A stretch of DNA of 64,000 bases from Aliidiomarina maris (GTDB lineage: Bacteria > Pseudomonadota > Gammaproteobacteria > Enterobacterales > Alteromonadaceae), in contig NZ_PIPK01000002.1 in NCBI RefSeq assembly GCF_003987335.1, positions 275,372 through 339,371 of the forward strand. The letters run 5' to 3'. Positions 29,305 through 37,892 of this stretch are shown here, piece after piece; the first letter of the stretch is position 1; every line of letters begins with the position of its first letter. Both the position numbers and the translations under genes were made by a program. A model generated the notes under the pieces. The model searched no databases and was not told where the DNA came from. It worked only from the letters and a program-made list of their open reading frames with translations.

Positions 29305-30591
29305 TTAGCGTGAAGTGGATTTCGGGCCTGAACGCTGGCCTCGGCTGCGACGCGAGGGTTTATTCGCGGGCTTACCATCGGCTTTTGCAGTTGGCTTACC
29401 GGCAGGCTTACGTGGCGGTCTTTGGCCTCGCGTCGGTGCTGGTGTCGTGCCCGTCAACTCAACCTTGTCAAAGCCTTCAAGTTGGCGCGATTCAATTGGC
29501 TGGCCAATCATTTTTTCTATCGCTTTCAGAGTTTTAAATTCTTCGTCCATCACCAACGAGATGGCATGTCCGACTTGGCCTGCTCGACCTGTGCGCCCAA
29601 TACGGTGTACGTAGTCTTCTGCCACCTGAGGCAAGTCATAGTTAATGACATAAGGTAATTTATCAATATCAATGCCGCGTGCTGCGATATCTGTCGCCAC
29701 CAAGACTTGCACCTTACCCGCTTTGAAGTCCGCTAAGGCTTTGGTGCGAGCGCCCTGGCTCTTATTGCCATGAATTGCGGCGGCTAGAAATCCATCGCCA
29801 TCAAGCTGCTTCACCAACCGATTCGCACCATGCTTTGTACGCGAAAAAACAATCACTTGCGGAATATTCAGGTTGCGCAGGATCTGCATCAACATGCGCG
29901 GCTTTTGGCTTTTTTGCGCCGGATACATGATCTGCTCAATTCTTTCGGCAGTGGTATTGGCTGCGGCAACGGACACTTCAACGGGGTCGTTGACTAAGCC
30001 TTTGGCGAGTTTGCGGATATCATCGGAGAACGTCGCCGAAAACATCAGGGTCTGGCGCTTTTCTGGCAACAGCTTAATAATTTTCTTAATATCGTGGATA
30101 AAGCCCATGTCGAGCATGCGGTCGGCTTCATCAAGCACCAGCATTTCAAGCTTTGGAAAACGCACGGCATTTTGTTGATACAAATCGAGCAAACGCCCTG
30201 GCGTTGCAACTAGAATGTCGACGCCTTTGCGCAGCTTCATCATTTGCGGATTAATTTTTACCCCGCCAAACACCACCGCGTAATTCAGGGGTAAGTTCGC
30301 ACCGTAAGTAGCGACACTTTCGCCTACCTGCGCCGCCAGCTCACGCGTCGGGGTCAAAATTAACACTCGTGCTGTGTTTGGCTTAGCGCGCTCGTTAGCT
30401 TTTAGCATTTCTAAAATCGGAAGGGTAAAACCTGCGGTTTTACCGGTGCCTGTTTGCGCCGCAGCCATCAAGTCTTTACCGGCTAACACCTCGGGAATCG
30501 CTCGTTGTTGAATAGGGGTTGGCTGGGTATAACCTTGACGTTCAAGGGCGGCGAGAATTTCAGGGCAAAGTCCGAGTTCAGAAAAATTCAT
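29305..30591 (-). CDS. rhlE: DEAD-box ATP-dependent RNA helicase RhlE
   Basis: 428 residues. Motifs in order: F-S-E-L-G-L-C-P-E with Q motif, [47 protein letters not shown] and [10 protein letters not shown]. The C-terminal tail from about 375 is rich in Arg, Lys, Pro and Gly, the RNA-binding tail typical of RhlE. It unwinds RNA in ribosome assembly and degradosome-related processes, important in the cold. Confidence 0.95.
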   Translation of the reverse strand: MNFSELGLCPEILAALERQGYTQPTPIQQRAIPEVLAGKDLMAAAQTGTGKTAGFTLPILEMLKANERAKPNTARVLILTPTRELAAQVGESVATYGANLPLNYAVVFGGVKINPQMMKLRKGVDILVATPGRLLDLYQQNAVRFPKLEMLVLDEADRMLDMGFIHDIKKIIKLLPEKRQTLMFSATFSDDIRKLAKGLVNDPVEVSVAAANTTAERIEQIMYPAQKSQKPRMLMQILRNLNIPQVIVFSRTKHGANRLVKQLDGDGFLAAAIHGNKSQGARTKALADFKAGKVQVLVATDIAARGIDIDKLPYVINYDLPQVAEDYVHRIGRTGRAGQVGHAISLVMDEEFKTLKAIEKMIGQPIESRQLEGFDKVELTGTTPAPTRGQRPPRKPAGKPTAKADGKPANKPSRRSRGQRSGPKSTSR

Positions 30592-30677
30592 GTATATATG
30601 TGCAACTCAATAATGATAAGAGCGCGTATTCTACTTCAGACTGGCCTTCACCGCATGTCATTTAACCAGATTGTCCC

Positions 30678-31793
30678 TTAATCAACGCTGAGTACCTCAA
30701 AGTTACGGTCTAATTCAACTTTGGGTCCACTGATAGCATCGTCAAAATCGGCAAACCGAACATCGTGAAATTTCACCGTGTAGCCGCCATCATTTGCAGA
30801 CTCAATGAGTGCGTATGGGTAACGTGACCAGCGCAGAAAATTCTGCGCTTCTGAGGTGTTAGCAGCGCTTTGGGTGCGTGGGTCTTGGATTAAACTAGGT
30901 AATTCCGACGGTTCCAGTTCCAATCGCGGACTACTTAGCCAGTTCCATTGGCCAGTCAAGTAAGCGTCATCGGTTTGCACTATCACCGTGCCGCGCAGAG
31001 GGTTCACTGCCACCGGGCCAACCATGACGTCGGTTACCGCAATACCTTGCGCCGTGGCGATAGCATGGACTTGCATGCGTGCTGCTGCGGAGCTGGCAAT
31101 ATTCAAACCGATGTAGGCGGCAGTGACAATGAGTACCACGCGCGAAACAGTGGCAGTGCGTCGTGCGCTCATTTGCTGCAAAGGCCAACGCCAACGTATC
31201 AATACCAGTGTGAAGAGCACAAGCAGCCATAACACGCGTGCGGTGGGGGCGACCAATTCGCTCAGAAACATAGGTAACGACAGCAAGATAGCCAGCACCG
31301 TCCAAGCCACCAGCGTCAGCCGCCGTGCAGACCAAGTGACGAATGTAACACCGCCGAGCATCAGCCACAGCCATGGGTCAATGATGAACATAGCGTCGCC
31401 GTAAAACCAACGGTCGTCGAAAGGCATCAGTAGCCTTACACCATAGTTATTCAGCCAATCAAAAAAGAGGTGTAATACAACCCCAAGTGCAGTGAACAAA
31501 AACAACTGAACAGCTTGAGCGGGTTCAGCTGCAGGATTTCGGGGCCGTCGCACCCACTTATCCCAGAGTAATAATAAGCATGTCACCAACAATGGAAAGA
31601 CGAATACAGCGGCGATGCCATGGGTCAAACCGCGGCGATGTGCAAGCGCCGCGTATTCATCCAGCATAATGACACCGTCGATATCGGGTATCACAGCGCC
31701 AATCACCAAGGCTGCGGTCGCCAATGGTGTCACTCGGCGTAAGCCCGCTGCCGCTATGGCTGAGCCGCTGAACGCGTGCGCTACTGGATCCAT
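30678..31793 (-). CDS. Metal-dependent membrane hydrolase, YdjM/DUF457 family
   Basis: 371 residues. The N terminus M-D-P-V-A-H-A-F-S-G, V-I-P-D-I-D and H-R-R-G-L-T-H-G motifs give the conserved His/Asp residues of the YdjM/YfhO-type inner-membrane metal-dependent hydrolase family. About six transmembrane segments follow (residues 55-205), then a soluble C-terminal domain of about 150 residues exported or cytosolic. In E. coli ydjM is LexA-regulated; no LexA box is obvious here. Substrate unknown. Confidence 0.82.
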   Translation of the reverse strand: MDPVAHAFSGSAIAAAGLRRVTPLATAALVIGAVIPDIDGVIMLDEYAALAHRRGLTHGIAAVFVFPLLVTCLLLLWDKWVRRPRNPAAEPAQAVQLFLFTALGVVLHLFFDWLNNYGVRLLMPFDDRWFYGDAMFIIDPWLWLMLGGVTFVTWSARRLTLVAWTVLAILLSLPMFLSELVAPTARVLWLLVLFTLVLIRWRWPLQQMSARRTATVSRVVLIVTAAYIGLNIASSAAARMQVHAIATAQGIAVTDVMVGPVAVNPLRGTVIVQTDDAYLTGQWNWLSSPRLELEPSELPSLIQDPRTQSAANTSEAQNFLRWSRYPYALIESANDGGYTVKFHDVRFADFDDAISGPKVELDRNFEVLSVD

Positions 31794-31888
31794 GTATCTT
31801 TTCCTCTTGCTATATCTTTAGCTCGCTTTGCAACCAGTGTACCTGCACACCAAGCTCCAGAGCAACGCACGCAATGCATCATTATGGG

Positions 31889-32407
31889 TTACTCAACCTG
31901 AAGAATTTCGGGCATATGCTCCGCTAACCACTGGCGTACTGAAGGGATTTGCTCGACTGGGAATAGAAGCGGGCTGACAATGCGATGGGTATCAATAAAG
32001 TGAAGGTATGCCCAGTTGTCGTCACGTTGGCCAACGGCGATTCGGCCGAGCTTAGCAATGGGCGCTTCTTCCATACCAACTCGCAAGACGCGCGTACCTT
32101 GACGCATTTCAATGTGCAGCATCGCTGGCATATTACGTACTTTGTCAGTCTGCTCTTGGGCGATAAAAAGGTGATCTGGGAACACCAACGCGGCCCACAG
32201 AAAACCGGTGGACGCGATGAAGTGCGCAGGCATCCAACCCAAGCTCCCTGCCGCAGCGAACAAACCCAGCAGTACAGCTAGTCGCACGCCCCAAGGAATT
32301 CGGGCTAAACGTGCGCGATATCCGCGTTGTGGTAATGCGTAGACATGGCGTTTGTAAGCCGCTTTACGACGTTTAAGTGCGCGATTAAGTTGTTTAAAAG
32401 GCATCAT
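31889..32407 (-). CDS. Small membrane-anchored protein, unknown function
   Basis: 172 residues, or 171 if the second ATG (32404) is used, which is better spaced from AGGAAGG. The N terminus is very basic (K-R-R-K-A-A-Y-K-R-H), with two hydrophobic segments at about 43-62 and 64-80, and then a soluble domain of about 90 residues. No family recognised. It is last in a likely four-gene unit running down from the SbtA-like gene. Confidence 0.6.
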   Translation of the reverse strand: MMPFKQLNRALKRRKAAYKRHVYALPQRGYRARLARIPWGVRLAVLLGLFAAAGSLGWMPAHFIASTGFLWAALVFPDHLFIAQEQTDKVRNMPAMLHIEMRQGTRVLRVGMEEAPIAKLGRIAVGQRDDNWAYLHFIDTHRIVSPLLFPVEQIPSVRQWLAEHMPEILQVE

Positions 32408-32462
32408 GGCCTTCCTGTTTTCATTATCTTAAACCGCAGCATATCCATTTTTTGGCCTGTGG

Positions 32463-33218
32463 TCACCACCAACCATGTGCGGCCCACATCCACACGGCCA
32501 TCGCCATCATCATCAGGTTTTCGGTCAATGACACAAAGCCTAGCGGAACTTTACTAGAGCCCCCGACACACGCACATTTAAGTTCACGTTTGTCGATATA
32601 CACAGCTTTGAATACCGAAAATGCGCCAATTGTGCCGATAAATAGCGCAATCGGAATTGAAACCCAGTTGAGTAACCCGCCGAGCATCAAAATACCGGCC
32701 AAACCCTCAGCGTAGGGGTACACGTAGCTGTAAGGCACCCAGCGACGCGCCAATACGTCATAATTGACGAACATATTGGAGAAACTCTCGACGTCCTGCA
32801 GCTTTAATAGCGCCAGCACAACCATGGACAGTGCAATGAACCACTCCACAGTTTGGATTGATAAACCTGCGCTACCATAGAAACCCAGGCTAAGCGCGAT
32901 AGCACTCAGCGCGGTTAGGCTAAACAATACCGCCACCGGCCGGTACGTCGTGGTATTTGGGTCGCGCAATGGCCGGCCAATGTACTGGCGCACGGCTTCG
33001 TAGCCACCAATGCGCTGACCATTAATAAAAGTCTGTGGCGTGGTGTTCACGTGATGTTCAGCCTTAAATGCGTCCACTTGCTCACGCGTGGTTAAAGGCT
33101 GATCTTCAACTTGGTAACCGTGACGTTTCAGAATGTCCACTGTTTTTAGGCCAAACGGGCACTGATGTTTGGCCATCTTCATGCGGTATACCACCGCTTG
33201 TTTTTGCGTGTCGCTCAA
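32463..33218 (-). CDS. Glutaredoxin-MauE/DoxX-like fusion membrane protein
   Basis: 251 residues from a TTG at 33218 with GGAGG nearby; ATG at 33182 is the alternative. Residues of about 10-85 are glutaredoxin-like: V-V-Y-R-M, H-Q-C-P-F-G-L-K-T, T-T-P-Q-T-F-I-N-G-Q-R-I-G-G-Y-E-A. Only one active-site cysteine is present (C-P-F-G, not C-P-x-C), a monothiol type. Residues of about 100-250 form four transmembrane helices of the MauE/DoxX redox-associated family, with L-K-C-A-C-V-G-G as a second cysteine pair. Together they suggest thiol transfer across or at the membrane. Confidence 0.75.
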   Translation of the reverse strand: MSDTQKQAVVYRMKMAKHQCPFGLKTVDILKRHGYQVEDQPLTTREQVDAFKAEHHVNTTPQTFINGQRIGGYEAVRQYIGRPLRDPNTTTYRPVAVLFSLTALSAIALSLGFYGSAGLSIQTVEWFIALSMVVLALLKLQDVESFSNMFVNYDVLARRWVPYSYVYPYAEGLAGILMLGGLLNWVSIPIALFIGTIGAFSVFKAVYIDKRELKCACVGGSSKVPLGFVSLTENLMMMAMAVWMWAAHGWW

Positions 33219-33255
33219 TTCGTCTTCCTCCTCTATCCGCGTGCAGGACACTTTA

Positions 33256-33738
33256 TCATTTATCGTGCATCTGCTTAGTTGCATATACGATAGCCGCAAT
33301 GACTACGGCGATAGCTAAACCAAAATATAACGTATCAAGAGAGGCGCCAACTTCAACCGCATGCTCGAGAAATAAGATGGCAAGAATCACGATGGTGACA
33401 TGGAGCAGGGTCACTTTAAGATCATGAAAGTCATTAATTCGCAGTACTTTAATAAAGTTCGATTTCGGTATGTTATCACGCTTGATAAATAGTCTGAATA
33501 GAGAAATGGCGATAATTTGAAATGTTAATGCAATCAGTAAGATATCGAGCACTTTAAGTAAGCCCACTGCCAACCGCTTACCCTCATCAGCACTACCAAT
33601 TGGGCGCGTGAAAAGATCCAACACTAGATTCCACACCACGACCACCGTACTTAAATACAGCATAAGAGCCGACAGCATCGACATGGCGACGATAATAAAC
33701 ACCAAAAATCGACTGCTATTAAAAGCTCGCTCTAACAT
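33256..33738 (-). CDS. YqhA/UPF0114-like membrane protein
   Basis: 160 residues from the ATG at 33738 (AAGGGG eight bases upstream; GTG at 33747 possible). Four hydrophobic helices (about 12-35, 62-82, 108-126, 132-152) and the typical L-E-R-A-F-N-S-S-R-F start and L-K-V-L-D-I-L-L-I-A-L segment of the UPF0114 family. Function of the family is not established. The gene lies 24 bases after the SbtA-like gene and 37 before the glutaredoxin fusion. Confidence 0.7.
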   Translation of the reverse strand: MLERAFNSSRFLVFIIVAMSMLSALMLYLSTVVVVWNLVLDLFTRPIGSADEGKRLAVGLLKVLDILLIALTFQIIAISLFRLFIKRDNIPKSNFIKVLRINDFHDLKVTLLHVTIVILAILFLEHAVEVGASLDTLYFGLAIAVVIAAIVYATKQMHDK

Positions 33739-33762
33739 ACTGCCCACCCCTTACCCATAAGT

Positions 33763-34701
33763 TTAAACCTGTGCCAATTGGCTCGCCAGTAGCGGAATAT
33801 ACACAATCACGTTCAGTGGGAAGGTTACCCCTAATGCCGCTAACATCGCTTTGGCAATGTCCGCGTCAGGAATTGCTGCGCGAATGGCAGCGGGGGCTGC
33901 AATATAAGACGCGCTTCCACTTAAGGCAGCCAAAATTAGAATACTGCCAACTGGTAAGCCTAGGTAAAAGCCTAATAATAGTCCAGGCCAAATCAGTAAC
34001 ATCGGGATAGCCGCAGCGAACACAATTAATTTCCATTGCGCCCATGGAAATGGCCGACAAATACGTGCGGTCGTTAGGCCCATTTCGAGTAAAAATAGCG
34101 CCAGCAAAATCGTGAACCCATTACTGACCAAGGTTTCAATTGAGCCTAGCCCTTGTGGTCCATATATCCAGCCGATCACCACCCCACCCATCAGCAAAAT
34201 AACCCCGCGGCTGGTAAATGCCTCGTGCCAAATTGCCGACATACGTGCGCCGCTGCCGTTTTTACCATTGCGCCAGTGATAATACGCTAGCATCAGAATA
34301 ATCGCAGGGAGTTCGAGAATGACTAAGTACAATGTCGCATCAGCGGCAATCGGTAACTGGAAGCTATTGGCTAACGCCCAAGCGACCGCAAAGGTCCCTG
34401 CACTCACCGACCCATAATGCGCAGCCAAGCTGATGGCGTCGACTTGCTTCAAGCCCACCACATATTGCAGGAGCGGTAGCAACGCAATCGGTATTAGTAA
34501 GCCTAGCAACATAATGCTGAATAAGTGCGACCAAATCACCGAATCGGCTTCAGCATAGAGTGCTAAGCCACCTTTAATACCGATACTTAGCATCAGTAAG
34601 ATAGTCAGGGTTTCGTATATTTGGCCGGGCACTTTTAAATCAGATTTCACAATACCGGCAATCAGACCTAGAACAAAAAATGCGACGACGATATCTGGCA
34701 T
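33763..34701 (-). CDS. SbtA-like sodium-dependent bicarbonate transporter
   Basis: 312 residues with about ten transmembrane helices in two inverted halves, the DUF897/SbtA family. Typical segments: F-V-L-G-L-I-A-G-I-V-K-S-D-L-K-V-P, G-I-K-G-G, and A-A-L-S-G-S-A-S-Y-I-A-A-P-A-A-I-R-A near the end (the second substrate-site loop). SbtA imports bicarbonate with sodium in cyanobacteria; in heterotrophs it may feed carboxylases. No PII-like SbtB gene is adjacent. It is transcribed divergently from a LysR regulator, the usual control arrangement. Confidence 0.88.
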   Translation of the reverse strand: MPDIVVAFFVLGLIAGIVKSDLKVPGQIYETLTILLMLSIGIKGGLALYAEADSVIWSHLFSIMLLGLLIPIALLPLLQYVVGLKQVDAISLAAHYGSVSAGTFAVAWALANSFQLPIAADATLYLVILELPAIILMLAYYHWRNGKNGSGARMSAIWHEAFTSRGVILLMGGVVIGWIYGPQGLGSIETLVSNGFTILLALFLLEMGLTTARICRPFPWAQWKLIVFAAAIPMLLIWPGLLLGFYLGLPVGSILILAALSGSASYIAAPAAIRAAIPDADIAKAMLAALGVTFPLNVIVYIPLLASQLAQV

Positions 34702-34817
34702 ACAGAACCTTGTTTGGTTGGGTTAGCGTTCAGGTGCGCCATTATGCGGGCTTGACAACTTAGTTAAAAATCAATATTTGTAGCTATACATATAGACATT
34801 TATCTATGGGTTAACGT

Positions 34818-35690
34818 ATGTTGCGCCACCTTAATTTCCGCTTGTTACAAGTCTTTATTAACGTGGTCGAGCATAAGAGTATTTCGGCCGCAGCGCGTCA
34901 ATTGCACCTAACCCAACCCACAGTATCCGCGCAAATCCGCAAGCTCGAAGCGCTTTTTGGGGTCACCTTGCTGATTCAGGAAGGCCGCTACATGCTACCC
35001 ACCCCTGCTGGCGAGTATCTGTATCAAGCTGCAATGGACGTCAACGCGCGTATGCTTGGTTTGCAGCAGCAAATATCCGGGGTTAAAGCAGGCACCAGTG
35101 GGGTATTGAAAATTGCATTGGTTAACACTGCACAATATGTATTGCCGCAGATAGTCGCGCGTTTTAACCAGCATTACCCCGACGTTGAAGTGGACCTAAG
35201 CATTGGTAATCGTGAAGCTACCTTGCAGCGCTATCGCCAGAATAAGCATGATGTGTATATTTTTAGCCACCCGCCAACGGACTCTGAGGCCGACGCGCAA
35301 GCGTTTATGCGCAACCAGCTTGTGCTGATTGCACCTCCCGACCATTGGGCATGCAAACAGCGTCAGGTCGACTTCAACCGCTTGCGCCAAGAACGCTTTT
35401 TATTGCGCGAGCAAGGCTCTGCAACGCGTATGGTATTTGACAGCTGGTTAGCTGGCCGTGGTATTCAACTCGAACACCGCGTACAGATAGAAAGCAACGA
35501 GGCCATTCGCCTCAGTGTCGCCACCGGCCTGGGTATCGCGGTGGTGTCTGAGCACATAGTAGATCACGGCAGTGACCCACTATGTGTGCTGGATGTGAAA
35601 GACTTTCCCCTGCCCGGCCAATGGTACATGGTGAGCCGCAAGGACAGCCTTAATCAGGCTTTAATTCAGCGTTTTAAAGCGCTCGCATAA
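34818..35690 (+). CDS. LysR-family regulator (CbbR/CmpR-like), divergent from the SbtA-like gene
   Basis: 290 residues. N-terminal winged helix: L-N-F-R-L-L-Q-V-F-I-N-V-V-E-H-K-S-I-S-A-A-A-R-Q-L-H-L-T-Q-P-T-V-S-A-Q-I-R-K-L-E; effector-binding domain from about residue 90. The overall style fits the CbbR/CmpR branch that senses carbon metabolites. The 116-base gap to the transporter contains ATAGA-n6-TCTAT at about 34791-34806 near the regulator start, a candidate for binding. Activation of the divergent transporter is inferred from arrangement. Confidence 0.88.
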   Translation: MLRHLNFRLLQVFINVVEHKSISAAARQLHLTQPTVSAQIRKLEALFGVTLLIQEGRYMLPTPAGEYLYQAAMDVNARMLGLQQQISGVKAGTSGVLKIALVNTAQYVLPQIVARFNQHYPDVEVDLSIGNREATLQRYRQNKHDVYIFSHPPTDSEADAQAFMRNQLVLIAPPDHWACKQRQVDFNRLRQERFLLREQGSATRMVFDSWLAGRGIQLEHRVQIESNEAIRLSVATGLGIAVVSEHIVDHGSDPLCVLDVKDFPLPGQWYMVSRKDSLNQALIQRFKALA

Positions 35691-35709
35691 GTACAGTTAA
35701 GAGGTACAG

Positions 35710-37650
35710 TTAATCAAGGCGCACATCAATCGGGTAAGTTGCTGGCATTTCCAACTCACCTAGGTACCAGATTTCGATATTCGAAGGCTGGCCGTAAAAA
35801 TAATACACGTCGACACTGGATTGCCCGGGGCCCTGCAAACTGTAGAATGTCATCTCTGCAAGATACCCTTGCTCGTCACGCGCAAAGACATGATTGCGGC
35901 GCAAGTTAGGCGACGAGTTCGATTCCACGGGTTCAAACTCCGAGTAATCTATGATCAATCGGTTGCCCTCAAAGCGCATGCCTGCGGGTAATTCGTCTAT
36001 GGCATAAGCTTGTTTGGTCATATTACCGGCCACAGCCATATGAACCTTCGCTGTCATTCTGACAGGCACGCCGGTAAAGCGCTCGGGGTCATAGTTTAAA
36101 CGCCCCACCATATGAATCGACTGCACCGATTTCGGGTTCAGATCAAAGGCTATTTTTTCAGCGTGCAAGTTACCATGCTCACGATCTCTAACTAAATTGC
36201 CGTCTGCATCGAAAAACTCGAAAAACGCCATGGTCGGTAGCCACATACGGTTGCGACGGTCAATCAGCACATCACTTTGCACCGGCGGGTAATACCAAGC
36301 AACCTGTCCTGGGTAATCAAGCTCGGCGTCGGTATCGTCACTTGGCATTAAATAACGTGCCACTTGCACCGCGTCGGCTAATTCATCCACTTCAAGTTCG
36401 GTGCGATCAGCGCGCACCGCAAGCTGCCCTGAATAGACTGGCGCAGTGGGTTCAATCTCGGGCAGCTGTGCTAAACCGGCATCGGCCCGGCGTGCGGTCG
36501 GCATATTATGCACTGGAATATCTAACGTTTGCTCAACGATATGGCTATCTTCATGGTAGACAAATAGCGTCACTTGCCCCTGCGCAACGGGGCCGTTAAA
36601 GCTACTGGCAACGAAATGCGCATCGCCGCGTGTGGCCGCAAGCTCGCTATCGAGCGCTTCTAGCTCAGCTAGCGCGGTGTCATAATCCAAATCGTTGTTG
36701 GCTATGCGTTGAAATAAATCATCTAACAACGTATTGATGCGTTCATACACATAAAGTGGTTCGCGCTCGCTTTGCACATGGGCTAAATAATGACCTTGGC
36801 TGTCTTGGGCATCGGTGACGATATCCTGGTCAAGCCATTCAATCGTGCTGCCTTCGTCGGTTTCAATTTTCAACGCGAATGAGGTGGCGCTAAACGCCTC
36901 TAATACGACTTGCACGCCGTCCTGCTCGAAGGTTTTACCAACATCATCGGCAGTAAATTGGAAGGTGATAACGTCATCGGGCAACAGGGCTTTGAATTCA
37001 CCCTGTAAGCGCACGGCCCGCGGCGCAGCGTCTTCATCCTGGGCGAGGAAACAATAGGTATCGCCAGCCAAAACCACGCGTTCAGCTTCGGTTTCACGAC
37101 GATTCGTATTCGGCAAGGTGAGTACTTCACCGTTCGCAAGTTCTATACTTTTATAATCAACGCGGTGACGTATTGGCAGGCGAAACCCCTGCTGGATCTG
37201 CATGCCCTGGTTACCAGTACGACGCGTACATAGAGGGTTAACATGGGTGTTAAAAGCCTGAATACTGTTAACAAATGCCTGCTGCATGGATGCTACGTCT
37301 GGGTAATCGGATAGTCTGTACACGCGTGGCAAACTAAACTCCATATCACCAGGCTGGCCATATAAATGAAAGGTGTTGATAGTAGAAAAGTAGGCGTTGC
37401 GTACCTCGTTCAATAACAGGTCACGTAATTTGGCATCACTAAGTTCGGCTAAAGCCTGTTGGCGACTCTCGTAAGTGGCCTGTTGCTGTTCGAATAGCTG
37501 CTGCATACTGCTCCCTCCTGGGGCCTCTAATGAAACCTGCGATGCATTTGTGCTTGGTCGATTAGGTGATTGATTAGTAACAATTAAAACTATAATTACC
37601 AAAACGACGATACCCGCTAGCAATGACTTCATCGCGACTTTCATATTCAC
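35710..37650 (-). CDS. Large membrane-anchored exported protein, unknown family
   Basis: 646 residues. A short basic N terminus and one hydrophobic helix (about 10-27) act as signal anchor, and the rest is a predicted periplasmic protein with alternating beta segments. Features: a helical stretch at 48-75 (Q-Q-L-F-E-Q-Q-Q-A-T-Y-E-S-R-Q-Q-A), three cysteines (L-C-T-R-R, Y-C-F), and a C-terminal domain ending I-E-I-W-Y-L-G-E-L-E-M-P. I recognise no domain. It ends convergently 20 bases from the LysR gene. Codon use looks normal for the window. Confidence 0.65.
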   Translation of the reverse strand: MNMKVAMKSLLAGIVVLVIIVLIVTNQSPNRPSTNASQVSLEAPGGSSMQQLFEQQQATYESRQQALAELSDAKLRDLLLNEVRNAYFSTINTFHLYGQPGDMEFSLPRVYRLSDYPDVASMQQAFVNSIQAFNTHVNPLCTRRTGNQGMQIQQGFRLPIRHRVDYKSIELANGEVLTLPNTNRRETEAERVVLAGDTYCFLAQDEDAAPRAVRLQGEFKALLPDDVITFQFTADDVGKTFEQDGVQVVLEAFSATSFALKIETDEGSTIEWLDQDIVTDAQDSQGHYLAHVQSEREPLYVYERINTLLDDLFQRIANNDLDYDTALAELEALDSELAATRGDAHFVASSFNGPVAQGQVTLFVYHEDSHIVEQTLDIPVHNMPTARRADAGLAQLPEIEPTAPVYSGQLAVRADRTELEVDELADAVQVARYLMPSDDTDAELDYPGQVAWYYPPVQSDVLIDRRNRMWLPTMAFFEFFDADGNLVRDREHGNLHAEKIAFDLNPKSVQSIHMVGRLNYDPERFTGVPVRMTAKVHMAVAGNMTKQAYAIDELPAGMRFEGNRLIIDYSEFEPVESNSSPNLRRNHVFARDEQGYLAEMTFYSLQGPGQSSVDVYYFYGQPSNIEIWYLGELEMPATYPIDVRLD

Positions 37651-37892
37651 AAACCCTGTGTTTTAAATGCGTGCGCATATTGTAACCATAGCGAACTCAA
37701 AAATGCATGAGTTTAAATATTTTTTACCTAGCATTTTGCATGCTTGACCGCGGTTTAAATAAGCGCTTTACTATTGCTTAGAATGTGCAAAAAGTAGACG
37801 ATAGTAATAATAAAAAGGCCCTTCCACCACTGCGAATTTTGCTGTGCCGCAATGGATAGTCGTACACTTAGGGATAGTTTGCAGGTAGCAAC

